Shown here one piece after another: positions 10,001 through 20,432 of a DNA stretch of 64,000 nucleotides; positions within the stretch are counted from its first letter, which is position 1; every line of letters begins with the position of its first letter. Under the pieces are notes generated by a model, which was not told the DNA's origin, made no database searches, and saw only the letters and a program-made list of their open reading frames with translations. The stretch is from Marthasterias glacialis (Eukaryota > Echinodermata > Asteroidea > Forcipulatida > Asteriidae), in assembly GCA_911728455.2 (NCBI GenBank), contig OU452228.1:17490698-17554697 (forward strand). Direction: 5' to 3'. The translations under genes were made by a program, and so were the position numbers.

Positions 10001-10442
10001 GAAAACAAACAAACAGAAATTTGAATTAGTGAAAAAGCAAATTCGATTTCGAAGGGAAGTTTTGAATCAATACATGGAGGGTGATAAAGGTTTCACATAC
10101 ACCACTAATGTTCCAAATTCAAACAAACGAAATGACAAACCAGTAGTTGATATGCAAGCACATTTAGCCAAAATGATTAATGCAGCAAAATCTGTACCCT
10201 TATCGCAATCTGTTCAAAGGACTCCCGACAATGAATATTTAACAATCCCCTTATTAGTTGGCAAAAAAGTTTCTCACCTGTGGAACACTGAAGATGGCCA
10301 AGAGTGGTACAATGGGAATGTAATTAGTCAAGTGCCAGGTTTCCCATCTTGGTACAATATCAAATATGAAGACGACCAAAAGGTGTACTCTCTTCGTCTG
10401 GTTGATGATTACAATGATAATTCTTTGAAAATTCTTGTGTAG
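7080..10442 (+). CDS. Intact 1120-aa transposase-like protein with N-terminal 2A motif, coiled coil and Tudor-like C-terminus
   Basis: I take the ATG at 7080, just after a good splice acceptor. Residues 1-20 read MGVSLDVWRQRIG...; a hydrophobic stretch leads to GDVELNPGP (NPGP at 7311-7322, residues 78-81), a canonical 2A ribosome-skipping signature. It is followed by a tryptophan-rich globular part, then a long Lys/Glu-rich coiled coil (about residues 220-375). The core contains LGTDETPKN (Asp about 457), NTMSDRAATE (Asp about 532), a later GLHLLTSMADA block, and GNRFNVVFLFGG. This layout recalls RNase H-fold transposases, but I cannot assign a named superfamily. An LPGG motif and a second charged coil precede a C-terminal module with HLWNTEDGQEWYNG and WYNIKYEDD that resembles a Tudor/SH3-like fold. 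The frame has no stops over 3.3 kb, so it is young or under selection. The 2A would release the N-terminal about 80 residues, or that part may act as a signal sequence when skipping fails. Confidence 0.75.
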   Translation: MGVSLDVWRQRIGCHHCRPPSRSKLVNYEADFKASGMGLGTGIAARTYLFVIIFSSLPLMMLSSHLCPITLSGDVELNPGPPVPGTTLPLSDEFLKTLKSGNCTTVHLDHAIKNKHILQLYALREAHPVSPWSEVADWMTLILPSFSRGDTNWAHKFRLNWTKLHQKNRDLRKSIGRDDGSKRLTDWEEEHYKLPEVKGPRTKTSKTTPPPTTVFDVQVVQAENQKIREQNESLKTEKEELKRKIDTLQERPSPHTQKVQRRREMAHNKTISSQKETIRTLGKETEKLSSKLDQEKKSKRSLATEFQHFPKYAKTIADATKPWTETYTTSLENEMLELQHTVKKQKETIDHLLKENESLSQELHNLKDKQDTIIFFNKDKNEYYPFVHKCVWNLIGKHVSYANVTSVITIVLEMVNLKFDRLPSQSTIRNMNNERTLVSQIQIAGLTDKQNTTLGTDETPKNADIFMTYTITGDDGEAHLLGLRQMASKSAKHTLDSLKETLADINDICEKANAGNDVGHKIMCQIRNTMSDRAATEVLFNEMIQTYRKECLPLYQSNWKNFSSEAQEKLAEMFNFFCGLHLLTSMADAVCASFKKFESSYLDGKKIGAAAEPGITIFNTSSGITRLVQNACKALARGADEKNGAHRAWKVFKRKVGLVSTYFQPFRGNRFNVVFLFGGRTYFLANYIKDFCIVHGTSNGLLKALYADCKEPLYLAGCKVLGIINKTISAPLWRITENKGHILEMCNVYTELVEFLEKVTTDEKKLGEFAYGNIGYFEETLLEKDEVYDSLLSQGPFDEIVLSLLQHTLLTLLQLFKRVTEDYLPGGKFHTNKDDEATLKATKSVPKHNKLPERIFGYLDYLLHKRPNSTALANEAQVMYVFNKTSEFVESKSEEELNELVKTVRAEARNTQAEAKKRNEKILKYWEDKQQEKAKSLEESKLRKLAKKESLTNDIAETGLWQSEEQMIECLNAQKTNKQKFELVKKQIRFRREVLNQYMEGDKGFTYTTNVPNSNKRNDKPVVDMQAHLAKMINAAKSVPLSQSVQRTPDNEYLTIPLLVGKKVSHLWNTEDGQEWYNGNVISQVPGFPSWYNIKYEDDQKVYSLRLVDDYNDNSLKILV

Positions 10443-11463
10443 CTTTCCATGAGTTGATTAGTGAAGTTCAGTCATTTCTTTTTCGGTTAACTACTGTAAC
10501 TTGTAATTTTCCGATCAATATGACCAAATATGGAGCCTTGATCTACTGAACCTTGATCTGTGTACATGATGATGTAATATATTATTTATGATTCACATCA
10601 TTATATACAAAATTCAATTGAATTTCCAAACTAATGTATGACTATGATTTTCATCTAAGAGTGCTTAAACTTTTCATACATGTGTACATGTATACAAAAG
10701 TAAGCTCTTTTATATACTATCCAGTAGAATAAACTGCTCAAATAACAGATATGCCATTTTATCATTGTACTAGTTACTATAATTAATAACTCAATCAATT
10801 AGACTTGTTTAAGTACAGGTACATGTAGTTCTGATTTCTATGTTTTGAAAATTTAAAATGCAAGTGGTAATCTCCAAAAAAAACCATCTCAATAGCTTTT
10901 GTAGTTTTTAAGTTATTGTGCATCAATTTTGTTTACGAGTTTGTTTACTTAAAGGAAAATGTGTAAACAAATTAAATTACTTGTTTATGACAAATTAATT
11001 GAATGTAGCTTGTGTTTCTTTGACTGTGTTGTTTATCATTGTGTTTTGGACCATTTCTACCCTTTTACCTTTGTCAACAACGCATTTTGTTTACGTAACA
11101 GGTAATTAATTTCAGTGGCTGTTTCCATGGCAACGGTTGTTTACTTAATTAATGCTTTTTAATTTTTTTTTTGACCAGTTGTCTTTTACAACATTTAGGG
11201 GCTAACTTCAAAAAGTTTCAGACACGTGGCTTTTGAATTGTTCACATTACAGCCATTTCCATTTGTTTACTAATTTGTTTACAATGATAAACAAGTAAAA
11301 CAATACTCTCCATGAACCAAAGTTTCAATAGGAAAATGGATCGAAAAGTGAAAATTAAAAAATGTGATAACTTGACAACGGAAAGTCTGATTTGAATAAT
11401 TCAAAAAGTATTTTGATCAGATTGATATACTCCACCCGACAAGCCTGAAAAAAACAGTTTAAA
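10443..11463. other. Intergenic / 3' flank, AT-rich
   Basis: Strongly AT-rich with several AATAAA-like sites and repeated TTGTTTAC phrases around 10930-11290. No gene. It presumably includes the 3' UTR of the preceding gene and the upstream region of the next fossil. Confidence 0.5.
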
Positions 11464-12375
11464 ATGACATCTAAAAAATGGGTTGCAGTCCCTATTAATA
11501 CATTGAAATCTGGAGAAGAGCTACAAAACGCCCCTTCTGTCCTTCTAAACAAACATGTCCATCAACTTCATGAATTGAAAAATTCCTCTTCTCAGCTGAC
11601 ATGGAACGATGCTTTGTTGTGGCTGGCCCAATGCATGAACTTACCAGTGACTGATCTCCCAACCGAAAAATCTCTTCACAAGCAATGGGAAACCATGCAT
11701 CTTAAGAGACGAGACTTCATGAAGAGATTCAAACGAAGCCCAGAGCTTTTGCATTCATGGGAGGAAACCCCCTACGCCTTTCCCCAATCGAAACCACTAG
11801 GGCCACGATCAATGGCAACAACTTCCAAAAGCGACATGGAAGCCCTGCTATTAGCTAATGAAAGTCTTGCCCGTGACCTGGGAGAACGAGTGTCACCACA
11901 CAAACTAACAGTTATGGGTAGGAGGGAAAAGCGAGGGACACAATTAAAGAACTGAGGAAAAAAATGCCCACTCAGGAAAAAAAGTTGCAGGAATCCAAAA
12001 GTGTAAAAAGAAAACTAAGCAGTGAAAAAGAGTTTCTGACCAAGAAAGCAGCCAAGTTAGACCTCAGCAAAGAAAGAACAGTAGAAAACTATGAAAAGGT
12101 GATAACAGATCTTGAGCAAGAGGTTGGATACCAGATACAAACCATTTTGGACTTGACAGAAAGCAATGCCCACCTTCTAAATCAACTAAAGGACAAAACT
12201 GGACAAACCGTAGCGTTGACCACAACAAAAGATGGCGCCAAATGCTACGTTGCAGAAACACGATCTTGTGTTTACAAGCTCCTCACTGCCCATGTAGCAT
12301 TTGAGAATGTTTCACAGGTGATGTCAGCTGTGTTAGAACTTGTGGGAAAGAAAGCTGATAACCTTTATTTCAGTT
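11464..12375 (+). pseudogene. Second copy of the transposase-like family (N-terminal half), frameshifted
   Basis: The ATG at 11464 starts MTSKKWVAVP and continues through W-N-D-A-L-L-W-L and HSWEETPYAFPQSKPLGP, matching the block before the coiled coil in the 7080 gene (SRLTDWEEEHYKLPEVKGP-like). The frame closes at 11955, but the sense continues in another frame from about 11935 (DTIKELRKKMPTQ) through the coiled coil and an LKDK...CVYKLL...VSQVMSAVLELV block equal to CVWNLIGKH...SVITIVLEMV in the intact copy. So there is one frameshift near 11935. No 2A motif is visible upstream. Homology stops at 12375, where a different transposase begins. Confidence 0.6.
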
Positions 12376-12943
12376 TAATCTGACGATGGTTGACGGCAAG
12401 ATGATTAAACTATTAATTGGCAGAGGAGGGGCATACTGTGTTCTTTGTCCAGCAACGAGGGATGAAAGCCATAATACTGAATGCATTGAAGAAGGGTTCC
12501 GAATTGGAGAAGTAACGAACGAAGTTCTTAGAAAAATCTTCTAGGATCTCCAGGATGAAGGGATAATCAAACCAAAACCCGGCGACTATCCTCAGCGATT
12601 GGGACTCACGCAGAAACCCATAACCTCATCCGATATCATCGTCTTTCCAATACTACACGCAACACTAAGAACAATGGACTGGATTTTGAAGATTGTCTAC
12701 CACTTGGCCGCAGGTACAAGAACATGGAAAGAAAACTTCATAAATGAAGCAAAGCTTAAGAGAGCCAAGGAAAAGGTGAAAGCTTACATCAGGGTTCTCT
12801 CCACGTACAAGCTAGCGTATCGGGCCGATACGCAGAAATTATTGGCCGATACGCTGCCAAAATTGCCAATCACACTTTTTCCCACCCGATACAAAATCCT
12901 CTGCGAGACAATGGAATTTTTATCATCCCATAAGTCACTCTAA
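12376..12943 (+). pseudogene. RAG1/Transib-like transposase fragment
   Basis: An acceptor-like TTTATTTCAG ends at 12375. The following frame reads LTMVDGKMIKLLIGRGG, AYCVLC, GDYPQRLGLTQKPI and then ILHATLRTMDWILKIVYHL, with a TAG near 12542 and an open tail to 12943. The order G-K-x-(I/F)-(K/R)-L-L, C-x2-C, KPI, LH...K is what I expect just C-terminal to the first catalytic Asp region of the RAG1-like core (compare CCELC, KPFIE, DALH in vertebrate RAG1). Only about 185 codons remain, with one stop. The assignment rests on motif order and needs a profile search. Confidence 0.5.
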
Positions 12944-13300
12944 ATCATCAGCTGCATGTCGTTTCCCAGCTGGTAAATCACACACAAAAAGACCCCACTG
13001 ACACAGCGGACGACGTAGACATAACAGAAAAACCCACAATGGAAGCTCTTGTATTATTAACGTATGCGAGTATGCATGCAATGTATGCTGTTGATGATCG
13101 CGCACGCGGTGCACAGTGTAACTGGTTTCCTTCCGAAGAAGGCAATTTTGCCGTTGCATACCGTTATCCGACGACAGGTACCAGCTTTTAAAAACAACTT
13201 CAACCGCAAATTAATGTTGATCGGTCAACACCACGTTTGAACACACACACAAAATAACATGTTACGCAAGCCGTGAGTTTGTCACAGCCCTGCGTTAACA
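12944..13300. other. Intergenic, no gene seen
   Basis: Moderate GC with some CpG; probably the upstream region of the next zinc-finger exon (CpG-containing, ending CCCTGCGTTAACAATGG). Confidence 0.4.
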
Positions 13301-13835
13301 ATGGCTGCCAAACAACAACAGCAGATAAAGGCTTACTTCAGGCCAATGAATAGCGACGAAGCTGCCGACGCTGCGCCAAGCACTTCTAAAACTAAAAGGC
13401 CAAGGACGGAAACTAAAAAGCGGAAGACTGGCGTTGATTCAAAATGGCATGACCACTATGAATGGATGAATGTTACATCTGATGATAAATGTAAGGTTTG
13501 TTTCTCGCACAATCTGCTCCAATCATAGCAAACGACAAGGAGCAGTTGTTTGGGTAGACGTACCATGTACATCAATCACCAAACAAAGTCTAGATGGCCA
13601 CGCTTCAAGTTCTGGACATAAGAAAGCCATGGAACTTGAGGCAATTTCTCGCCAGACTGGGAGCATAAAGCAAGCCATGGAGAAGAGAGTTAGTTTGCAA
13701 CGCATGGCATTTATAGCTAGTCTGCGCTGCATGTACTGGCTTACCAAACAGGAATTGCCACACAGGACCAATTTCAGCTCACTCCTTGATTTGGCTACAA
13801 ATTTGGGGTGTTCCTATTTGATGAACCTCGATCAG
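13301..13835 (+). pseudogene. BED/TTF-type zinc-finger protein first exon (hAT-related), one frameshift
   Basis: The ATG at 13301 (MAAKQQQQIKAYF) leads to a Lys/Arg-rich linker and KWHDHYEWMN...KCKVC. A +1 shift near 13515 moves the sense to the next frame, which continues GAVVWVDVPC and SLDGHASSSGHKKAMELEA, giving the C-x2-C...H-x4-5-H pattern of BED/TTF fingers seen in ZNF862-like and hAT-derived proteins. The exon ends MNLDQ at a GTAATA donor (13836). No hAT catalytic core is seen downstream, so this is a solitary or broken gene. Confidence 0.5.
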
Positions 13836-14215
13836 GTAATAATATCTTATCTTTTTAAATGGATTTATTGATTGCTGCACTTTTTATGCAATGTCCCAGT
13901 GGTCCACAGAAGCTGGTTTTTCATGGTGATTTTTTTTTTAATTTAGGTTAATCTTCATTTACCCATCCTGAAATGTAAAAGGGAGTTGAAAAGTGTAACA
14001 TCCAGCATTCAAAGAAGTGTATGAAGGAGTGTTTGGGAGGGTGAGGATCAACCTGCCCTGGCCTCCCTGGAAACAGTATAGTAGCACCCACACCCTAAGG
14101 CTTCACTGCAAAGTCAGCTGAAACGGATACTAGGTTTGTTTATATACTTGCTTACAAATGTTAACTATAATACGGGGCTGCATGAATAACATTTAACTTT
14201 TGTTACATCACATGT
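13836..14215. other. Intron-like or intergenic DNA
   Basis: Follows the donor of the zinc-finger exon. AT-rich, no gene. The left edge of a 1.7-kb repeat unit lies at about 14216. Confidence 0.4.
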
Positions 14216-15970
14216 TCGTTATAAAACATGTTGCAATACCAACATAAACATGTGAAGATCAGGTAAACAATTTTTTCTATGTAATAGTCTAATTTGTTTG
14301 CCTGAGTAGCATTAATGAGACTTTTTAAGTTCACTGAGACAACCTGTAAAATATTTTTTATGGTTTTATTTTAGTTTTCTTCAGGAAGTGCAACAATGTG
14401 AGTTGTGACTCTGAACTTCACTATGATGGCTTGTCCGACTGCTTATTCAACATGACAACTTATCTAATTGACCACAGCGTCCTGAGACAGTATATGCACC
14501 AGTTTCTTTATGGAAGGTTCATGTTTACAGTGTTTTTTGGGGTGATTTTTATGTGAAAGTTTATAGACAGTTTGTCCAAAATGAAATTGGAAAAAGTTAC
14601 AATTTTTTTTTTCTTCAAATTTTAAGAGCTCAGGATCGTAACAAATAGCATGCACTTGTATAAATAAAAAGAATTTATCATTTGTTTCTCATGTGTTGTG
14701 TCGTCGTTGAGTGATTTCGTACATTGCAAGACTCATTTGAGCATGGGTTTAGATCCGTGTCATAATAATTTCATTTGAGCCGCCAGACACTTAAGCACAT
14801 TTATTGATTCTCATTTATGGGTTAAGACTTAACCCAGGTGAATAAATGGAAACCTGGAAGGGCTGAGATGGTATTATGTTGGATTAACCTCTAAGTGCTA
14901 ACTTTATCAGCTTAGTGTGGCATGCTGTTCAAGTTCTTTGTTATAACTTGTGAAAATTACATTATTGCTAATCCATGTGCACAAAAACTCTACTTTGTAT
15001 GTTTTTTCTTAATTTCAGATCCCCAATGTTTGGCTTTTACAGTGTTTGGGTGCAGATGCAGAGTACAGCTGGAAATTCTGCATTTGCTTCGCTGTTTCAT
15101 TATAATAAGTTTGTCTGGGGATGGTATGGGTTTCTGCATCTGTTGGACATATCATACTCGGAACAGTTTATCTGTCCTGAAAGCAGCTGAGGCAAAGACC
15201 CAAGTATCATTATATGTGATGCTGCACATTTGTCTCTGCGGAAAGACCTCTCTCTTTGGAAGGAGAATGTCCGGAGGGCAACCAGAGAAACAGGCCATTC
15301 ATTCACAAGATAGGTTTTATTTTTTTATGTTGGCATGGTTGTTGTTGTTGTCATGTTCTCCAAGTGTGTTACTCCGATGTGTATAGGACAAAAGAATTTG
15401 CTGGGAAAAATAACCTGTTAACAGCTTCTATTATTTTGATGAAGTTACAAATCACTCTTGTTTTTCACAAATGTAGCTTGGGATGTAAATTACATGTATG
15501 ATCAACCAGGGGCCAAACAAACCTGCAGTCATCATCCATCAGAGGATCTGTACTGTGATTTACATGGAGTGTTTTCCTTTTCCTTTTTGTTCTTTATACT
15601 GTGTACAAGAAGAGCATCTTTCTTGCTGACACCAACACCAGGAAGTCTTTGAAGAAATTTCCGTAAGCATCACCGGCTAATCCTTTTGCGCCCGAGAAGT
15701 TCAGAGCACTTACTGATGGATGTAAGCTACATCAAAACAGTCTGGTGCCTCTGCTATGTCAGTTTAGTGACAATGAACACACATCATTTCCACCAGCTGC
15801 CTACAAGCCACTGTTGCAAGCATTGTGTGCAACATCGCCAGTTTGTGGCTTGATCCATCCAGATGAAGAGTTGCTGAAACTGTTGGACAAGATGGCAAAT
15901 GGGTTTTCACCTAAAAAGGATTTAAAAGCAATGGCTGTTCTCAAATTCAAGGTAAGTGTCTTACTCAGGT
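14216..15970 (+). pseudogene. KDZ-like exon cluster, copy 1
   Basis: Three exon-like segments separated by intron-like DNA. A (14383-14516) reads CDSELHYDGLSDCLFN and YLIDHSVLRQYMHQFLYGR. B (about 15019-15308) reads FYSVWVQMQ, YNKFVWGWYGFLHLLDI and, across a TGA, GKDPSIIICDAAHLSLRKDL. D (about 15600-15951) reads FLADTNTRKSLKKF, NPFAPEKFRAL and VCGLIHPDEELL, ending at a GTAAGT donor. The (I)CDA block after a Cys/Pro pair recalls the first catalytic Asp area of Kyakuja-Dileera-Zisupton transposases, but the family is uncharacterised to me. D has a stop near its start. Copies 2 and 3 follow at 16571 and 45601. Confidence 0.5.
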
Positions 15971-16189
15971 ATAGATATAGCACTTATTAATCTGGCATGT
16001 AACTACTCAGCAGTAGTATAAATGCACAAAGTAGTAATGAATTCAACTTTCTCTCAGGCAAATTTTTTGACAAAGACTACAGGGTCCAGATTTGTGGACA
16101 GTTACAATTGTTTTGCATAATTTGAACTTATGCTTTAAGGTTGATTTCTTATCGTTTTCTCATACAATATTTAGAGCAACGATGTTAAG

Positions 16190-16561
16190 GGGAGTTACCA
16201 TATGGAGCTCAAAGGCCTCAAGCGTGTGATGAAGAAATTGTCCAAATCCGGATTGGTGGTCGGGAAACTGGCAACATCAAACTGGCTGAAAAACATCTGC
16301 GACTCACTTCCCTCCCAGAAATAAGAGCCTGGTTTGGTGTGCATCTTCTAATGGGGCTGGTGAAGGTAGCCAACTACAAAAACTATTGGTCAACACATCC
16401 CGGTCAACGAAACACTCTTATTTTATCTACTATGAGCCGAAACAGATTCGACACAATCAGCCAGTTCTTGACGTGTAACAATCCAAGCAAGGACCCCACC
16501 CTGATCAAGGACAAAGCATATCGTTACAACGCAAAGATGAAGCAGCCCATATTTTTTAGGT
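16190..16561 (+). pseudogene. piggyBac-like transposase fragment (N-terminal/central part)
   Basis: One frame reads VQIRIGGRETGNIKLAEKH, LPEIRAWFGVHLLMGLVKV, YKNYWSTHP and MSRNRFDTISQFL, ending near KMKQPIFFR. This is the conserved region before the first catalytic Asp of piggyBac transposases. No DDD residues are present. It is cut at about 16561, immediately before repeat copy 2. The cysteine-rich C-terminal piece at 46088-46696 may be from the same subfamily. Confidence 0.7.
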
Positions 16562-16570
16562 ATTACAACT

Positions 16571-18835
16571 TATAAAACATGTTGCAATACCAACATAAAC
16601 ATGTGAAGATCAGGTAAACAATTTTTTCTACATGTATGTAATAGTCTAATTTGTTTGCCTGAGTAGCATTAATGAGACTTTTTATTTTTAAGTTCACTGA
16701 GACAACCTGTAAAATATTTTTTATGGTTTTATTTTAGTTTTCTTCAGGAAGTGCAACAATGTGAGTTGTGACTCTGAACTTCACTATGATGGCTTGTCCG
16801 ACTGCTTATTCAACACGACAACTTATCTAATTGACCACAGCGTCCTGAGACAGTATATGCACCAGTTTCTTTATGGAAGGTACATGTATACAGTGTTGTT
16901 TTTGGGTGATTTTTATGTGAAAGTTTATAGACAGTTTGTCCAAAATGGAATTGGAAAAAGTTACAATTTTGTTGTTTTTAATTTATCATTTGTTTCTCAT
17001 GTGTTGTGTCGTCGTTGAGTGATTTCGTACATTGCAAGAATCATTTGAGCATGGGTTTAGTTCTGTGTCATTATGTTTTCATTTGAGCCGCCAGACACTT
17101 GATTGATTATTGTTTCTCTTTTATGGGTTAATACTTAACCCAGATGAATAAATGGAAACCTGGAAGGGCTGAGATGGTATTATGTTGGTTTAACCTCTAA
17201 GTGCTAACTTTATCAGTTTAGTGTGGCATGCTGTACAAGTTCTTTGTTATAACTTATGAAAATTACATTGTCGCTAATCCGTGTCCACAAAAAGTCTACT
17301 TTGTATGTTTTATCTCAATTTCAGATCCCCAATGTTTGGCTTTTACAGTGTTTGGGTGCAGATGCAGAGAACAGCTGGAAATTCTGCATTTGCTTCGCTG
17401 TTTCATTATAATAAGTTTGTTTGGGGATGGTATGGGTTTCTGCATCTGTTGGACATATCATACTCGGAACAGTTTATCTGTCCTGAAAGCAGCTGAGGCA
17501 AAGACCCAAGTATAATTATATGTGATGCTGCACATTTGTCTCTGCGGAAAGACCTCTCTCTTTGGAAAGAGAATGTCCGGAGGGCAACCAGAGAAACAGG
17601 CCATTCATCAACAAGATAGGTTTTATATATTTTTTTTACATGGTGGTTGTTGTTGTCATGTTCTCCAAGTGTGTTACTCCGATGTGTATAGGACAAAAGA
17701 ATTTGCTGGGAAAAATAACCTGTTAACAGCTTCCATTATTTTTATGAAGTTACAAATCACTCTTGTTTTTCACAAATGTAGCTTGGGATGTAAATTATGT
17801 ATGATCAACCAGGGGCCAAAGAACAAACCTGCAGTCATCATCCATCAGAGGATCTGTACTGTGATTTACATGGAGTTTTTTCCTTTTCCATTTTGTTCTT
17901 TATACTGTGTACAAGAAGAGCATCTTTCTTGCTGACACCAACGCCAGGAAGTCTTTGAAGAAATTTCCCAAAGCATCACCGGCTAATCCTTTTGCGCCCG
18001 AGAAGTTCAGAGCACTTACTGATGGATGTAAGCTACATCAAAACAGTCTGGTGCCTCTGCTATGTCAGTTTAGTGACAATGAACACACATCATTTCCACC
18101 AGATGTGACATCTAGGAACCCTGCACAGAGATCATCAAATAACAACCAAGACTCGGACTCAGACTCATCTAACTCTACCGATACATCTCCTTCAGGCGTT
18201 GACTCATCTTCTGACACTGATCATGAATATGATGATGGAGTCATTGACATCGATGCTGATTTATTGGCTGTTCAAGTGGACAGCATTGATTCTTCATCAG
18301 CATCTGAGCCCGAATAAATGCACAGATAAAAAGTGCTTAAAGAAAAACGTACTTAAATGTTCACAGATTTACATATACCTTAATTGGTTTAAAGATAATT
18401 TCACAGACGAAAGCACAAGTATTGTGAGACTGAGTCCTTCTACTGTCCTGCTTCATTAAACAACTGCAAGAACCTGAAAAGAGATTGTTTTTTGATTGTT
18501 TCTTTTTTTGTGGCCTCACTGCCCTTTTTTAAGATGCAAGTTGGCCTTGGTGCCCTACCCCATGGCCTTGGTGCCCTTGAAAATTTGGCTTCATTCAAGG
18601 CCAAAGTGGCCTTGCCCTAAAAATAGCAAAAATTGAGGCCTGGATGTCCACAAGCCACTGTTGCAAGCATTGTGTGCAACATCGCCAGTTTGTGGCTTGA
18701 TCCATCCAGACGAAGAGTTGCTGAAACTGTTGGAGAAGATAGCAAATGGGTTTTCACCTAAAAAGGATTTAAAAGCAATGGCTGTTCTCAAATTCAAGGT
18801 AAGTGTCTTGCTCAGGTATAGCTATAGCACTTATT
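16571..18835 (+). pseudogene. KDZ-like exon cluster, copy 2, interrupted by a 0.54-kb insert
   Basis: Nearly colinear with copy 1: segment A at 16741-16883, B at about 17329-17620 with the same in-frame TGA, and D split between about 17905-18103 and 18645-18797. Between the D halves lies an insert (18104-18645) whose first part keeps the frame open and encodes an acidic Ser/Asp-rich tail (SDSDSSNSTD...DTDHEYDDGVIDID) to a stop at 18317; it ends with GAGGCCTGG, a phrase also found at the end of the repeat near 36699. Intron lengths match copy 1 apart from small indels, so the two are a tandem segmental duplication of about 1.7 kb. Confidence 0.6.
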
Positions 18836-19115
18836 ATTGGCTTGCCATTTCCTTTTCGTAATTATAAATTGACTATTTATGAAGTAGTAAGTGTCCTGTA
18901 AATGCAAAGAGTGCATCACATTACAACAACACCGTGTTAACAAAAACCAACACACAATCAAATACTTGCATGCACGAGTAACAGAAACTACAAACAATGC
19001 AAACTGCCGAAGAGAAATACTGCAGAACAGACAAAACCAAAGTTTACTTGCAAAGTTAAAAGCCTCTGTTAGTTGTCAGTTGTTAAGATGAGGAGAAAAA
19101 TAAATGTTACCCGTG
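18836..19115. other. Intergenic, no gene seen
   Basis: A short open frame at 18891-19091 has no recognisable motif. Nothing else supported. Confidence 0.4.
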
Positions 19116-19119
19116 CCAG

Positions 19120-19345
19120 TTGAAAAAGAGAAAGCCTTGCATATACTATCGTCATGTATAGATGACATCATAGTCTGGATGCGCACAAATAAATTGAAAC
19201 TGAATGCTGAGAAAACAGAGTTCTTTGTCGCTGCCTCTAAGAACAACTTGTCACATAAAGACTGATTTTAAAAATTCCAAGTGTTTCTGAAATGGGAAGA
19301 GGTGCTCTTTCAGCCAAACACACTTCCCAATGCTCATTCATAGCT
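19120..19345 (+). pseudogene. LINE reverse-transcriptase thumb fragment
   Basis: The frame reads LHILSSCIDDIIVWMRTNKL, then KLNAEKTEFFVAAS, the motif that follows the RT active site in jockey/CR1/L2-type LINEs. A later segment, SFIALRNHLKRYL near 19330, resembles the protein end. It is short, 5'-truncated and interrupted. Confidence 0.6.
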
Positions 19346-20062
19346 TTGAGAAACCACCTAAAACGCTACTTACATTAAATTAACATTTCTTTATGAGCCC
19401 CCCCCCACTCCCTCTTGCTGTATAATGCATCGCTGTCTCTGCTTGCCTTCTGCTTGCCTTCACTAGTTGTATGCTTTGTCTTTGTAATGTTGAGGAAGGC
19501 GAAAGGTTACATACTCTTAATCTTGCCCATTGTATCCATTTATTTCTATACAAAAATCTTTTGAGTAAAATTAAACCGCCATACCTTATATATTTTTATT
19601 CCTTTGTGCTGTTAAAACAAAACCTTATAAATTAGTTCATGTGTTTATGATTTGTGGTTTATTTTTGTGATAAAAAACACCCTCTTTGTGTCATGTGTGT
19701 TGATATTTTGAGTTGTTTTTCACATTAAATAAAAATGTGTGTGCTCGTAAACACAGCAAACCAGCCTAGAGTGAAATTCACTTCAGTTGTTAAGCATCTC
19801 AGTATAAATTCTATAAACCTTGGTCTTCCACTGACAAAATACTGGTAAGCTCAAAAAACATCTCTTTTTATGAACTGATGAAACATTATGAAAGGTGCAC
19901 AGCGCCCAGTGTTGTGGGCAGTTGGCAATCGGTATTAATTTTTTATCAAGCACGTCGAACAGTCTTGGCAGTGCTATATTATGGTATGTAAGCAGACTGG
20001 TTCAACTAATATTATAAAAGAAATGAAAGATGCAATAGGTGCAGAGTTGAGACTTTCATGCC
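19346..20062. other. Intergenic, AT-rich
   Basis: Probably LINE 3' tail and unrelated DNA. No gene supported. Confidence 0.4.
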
Positions 20063-20432
20063 GACAAGAGAAAACTCTGATGCAGAAATACCCAAGGCCA
20101 AGTTGTTGTAATGCACTAGAGTCCTAAACATAGCTTCCCAACTCGACCTTTACAATACTGGAAAGATCACCATCACACAGTATCCAATGAAGAAGAAAGT
20201 TCCCAAGCTGTCATTGGAGCTCCCCGGTCAGAACACAAGCCAACAGTTTGTCAGAGACAGTGCTGTTTCTCTACATAGAGTAGATATTGATTCACAAGCA
20301 CGCTAGCCTAAAAAACACATTAACTGCATTCTGACCAGACGTCCAATTATTTGTAAATTGTTGACATCTGAATTATTCCTGTTTGTTAACGACTGAAACG
20401 TTTCCACTCCTCTTGGTTTTCACTACACCTTG
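20063..20432 (+). repeat. Dispersed repeat, copy B
   Basis: Closely matches 2502-2857 over its full length, including the NTSQQFVRDSAVSL coding phrase and the TTTTCACTACACCTTG end. Confidence 0.75.

Noticed and set aside
9659..10012. Minus-strand open stretches inside the 1120-aa gene
   Set aside because: Antisense shadows of a lysine-rich coiled coil.
14922..15386. 154-codon frame with Cys/Phe-rich sequence
   Set aside because: Wrong frame of the KDZ-like exon B; the motif-bearing frame is the overlapping one (YNKFVWGWYGF).
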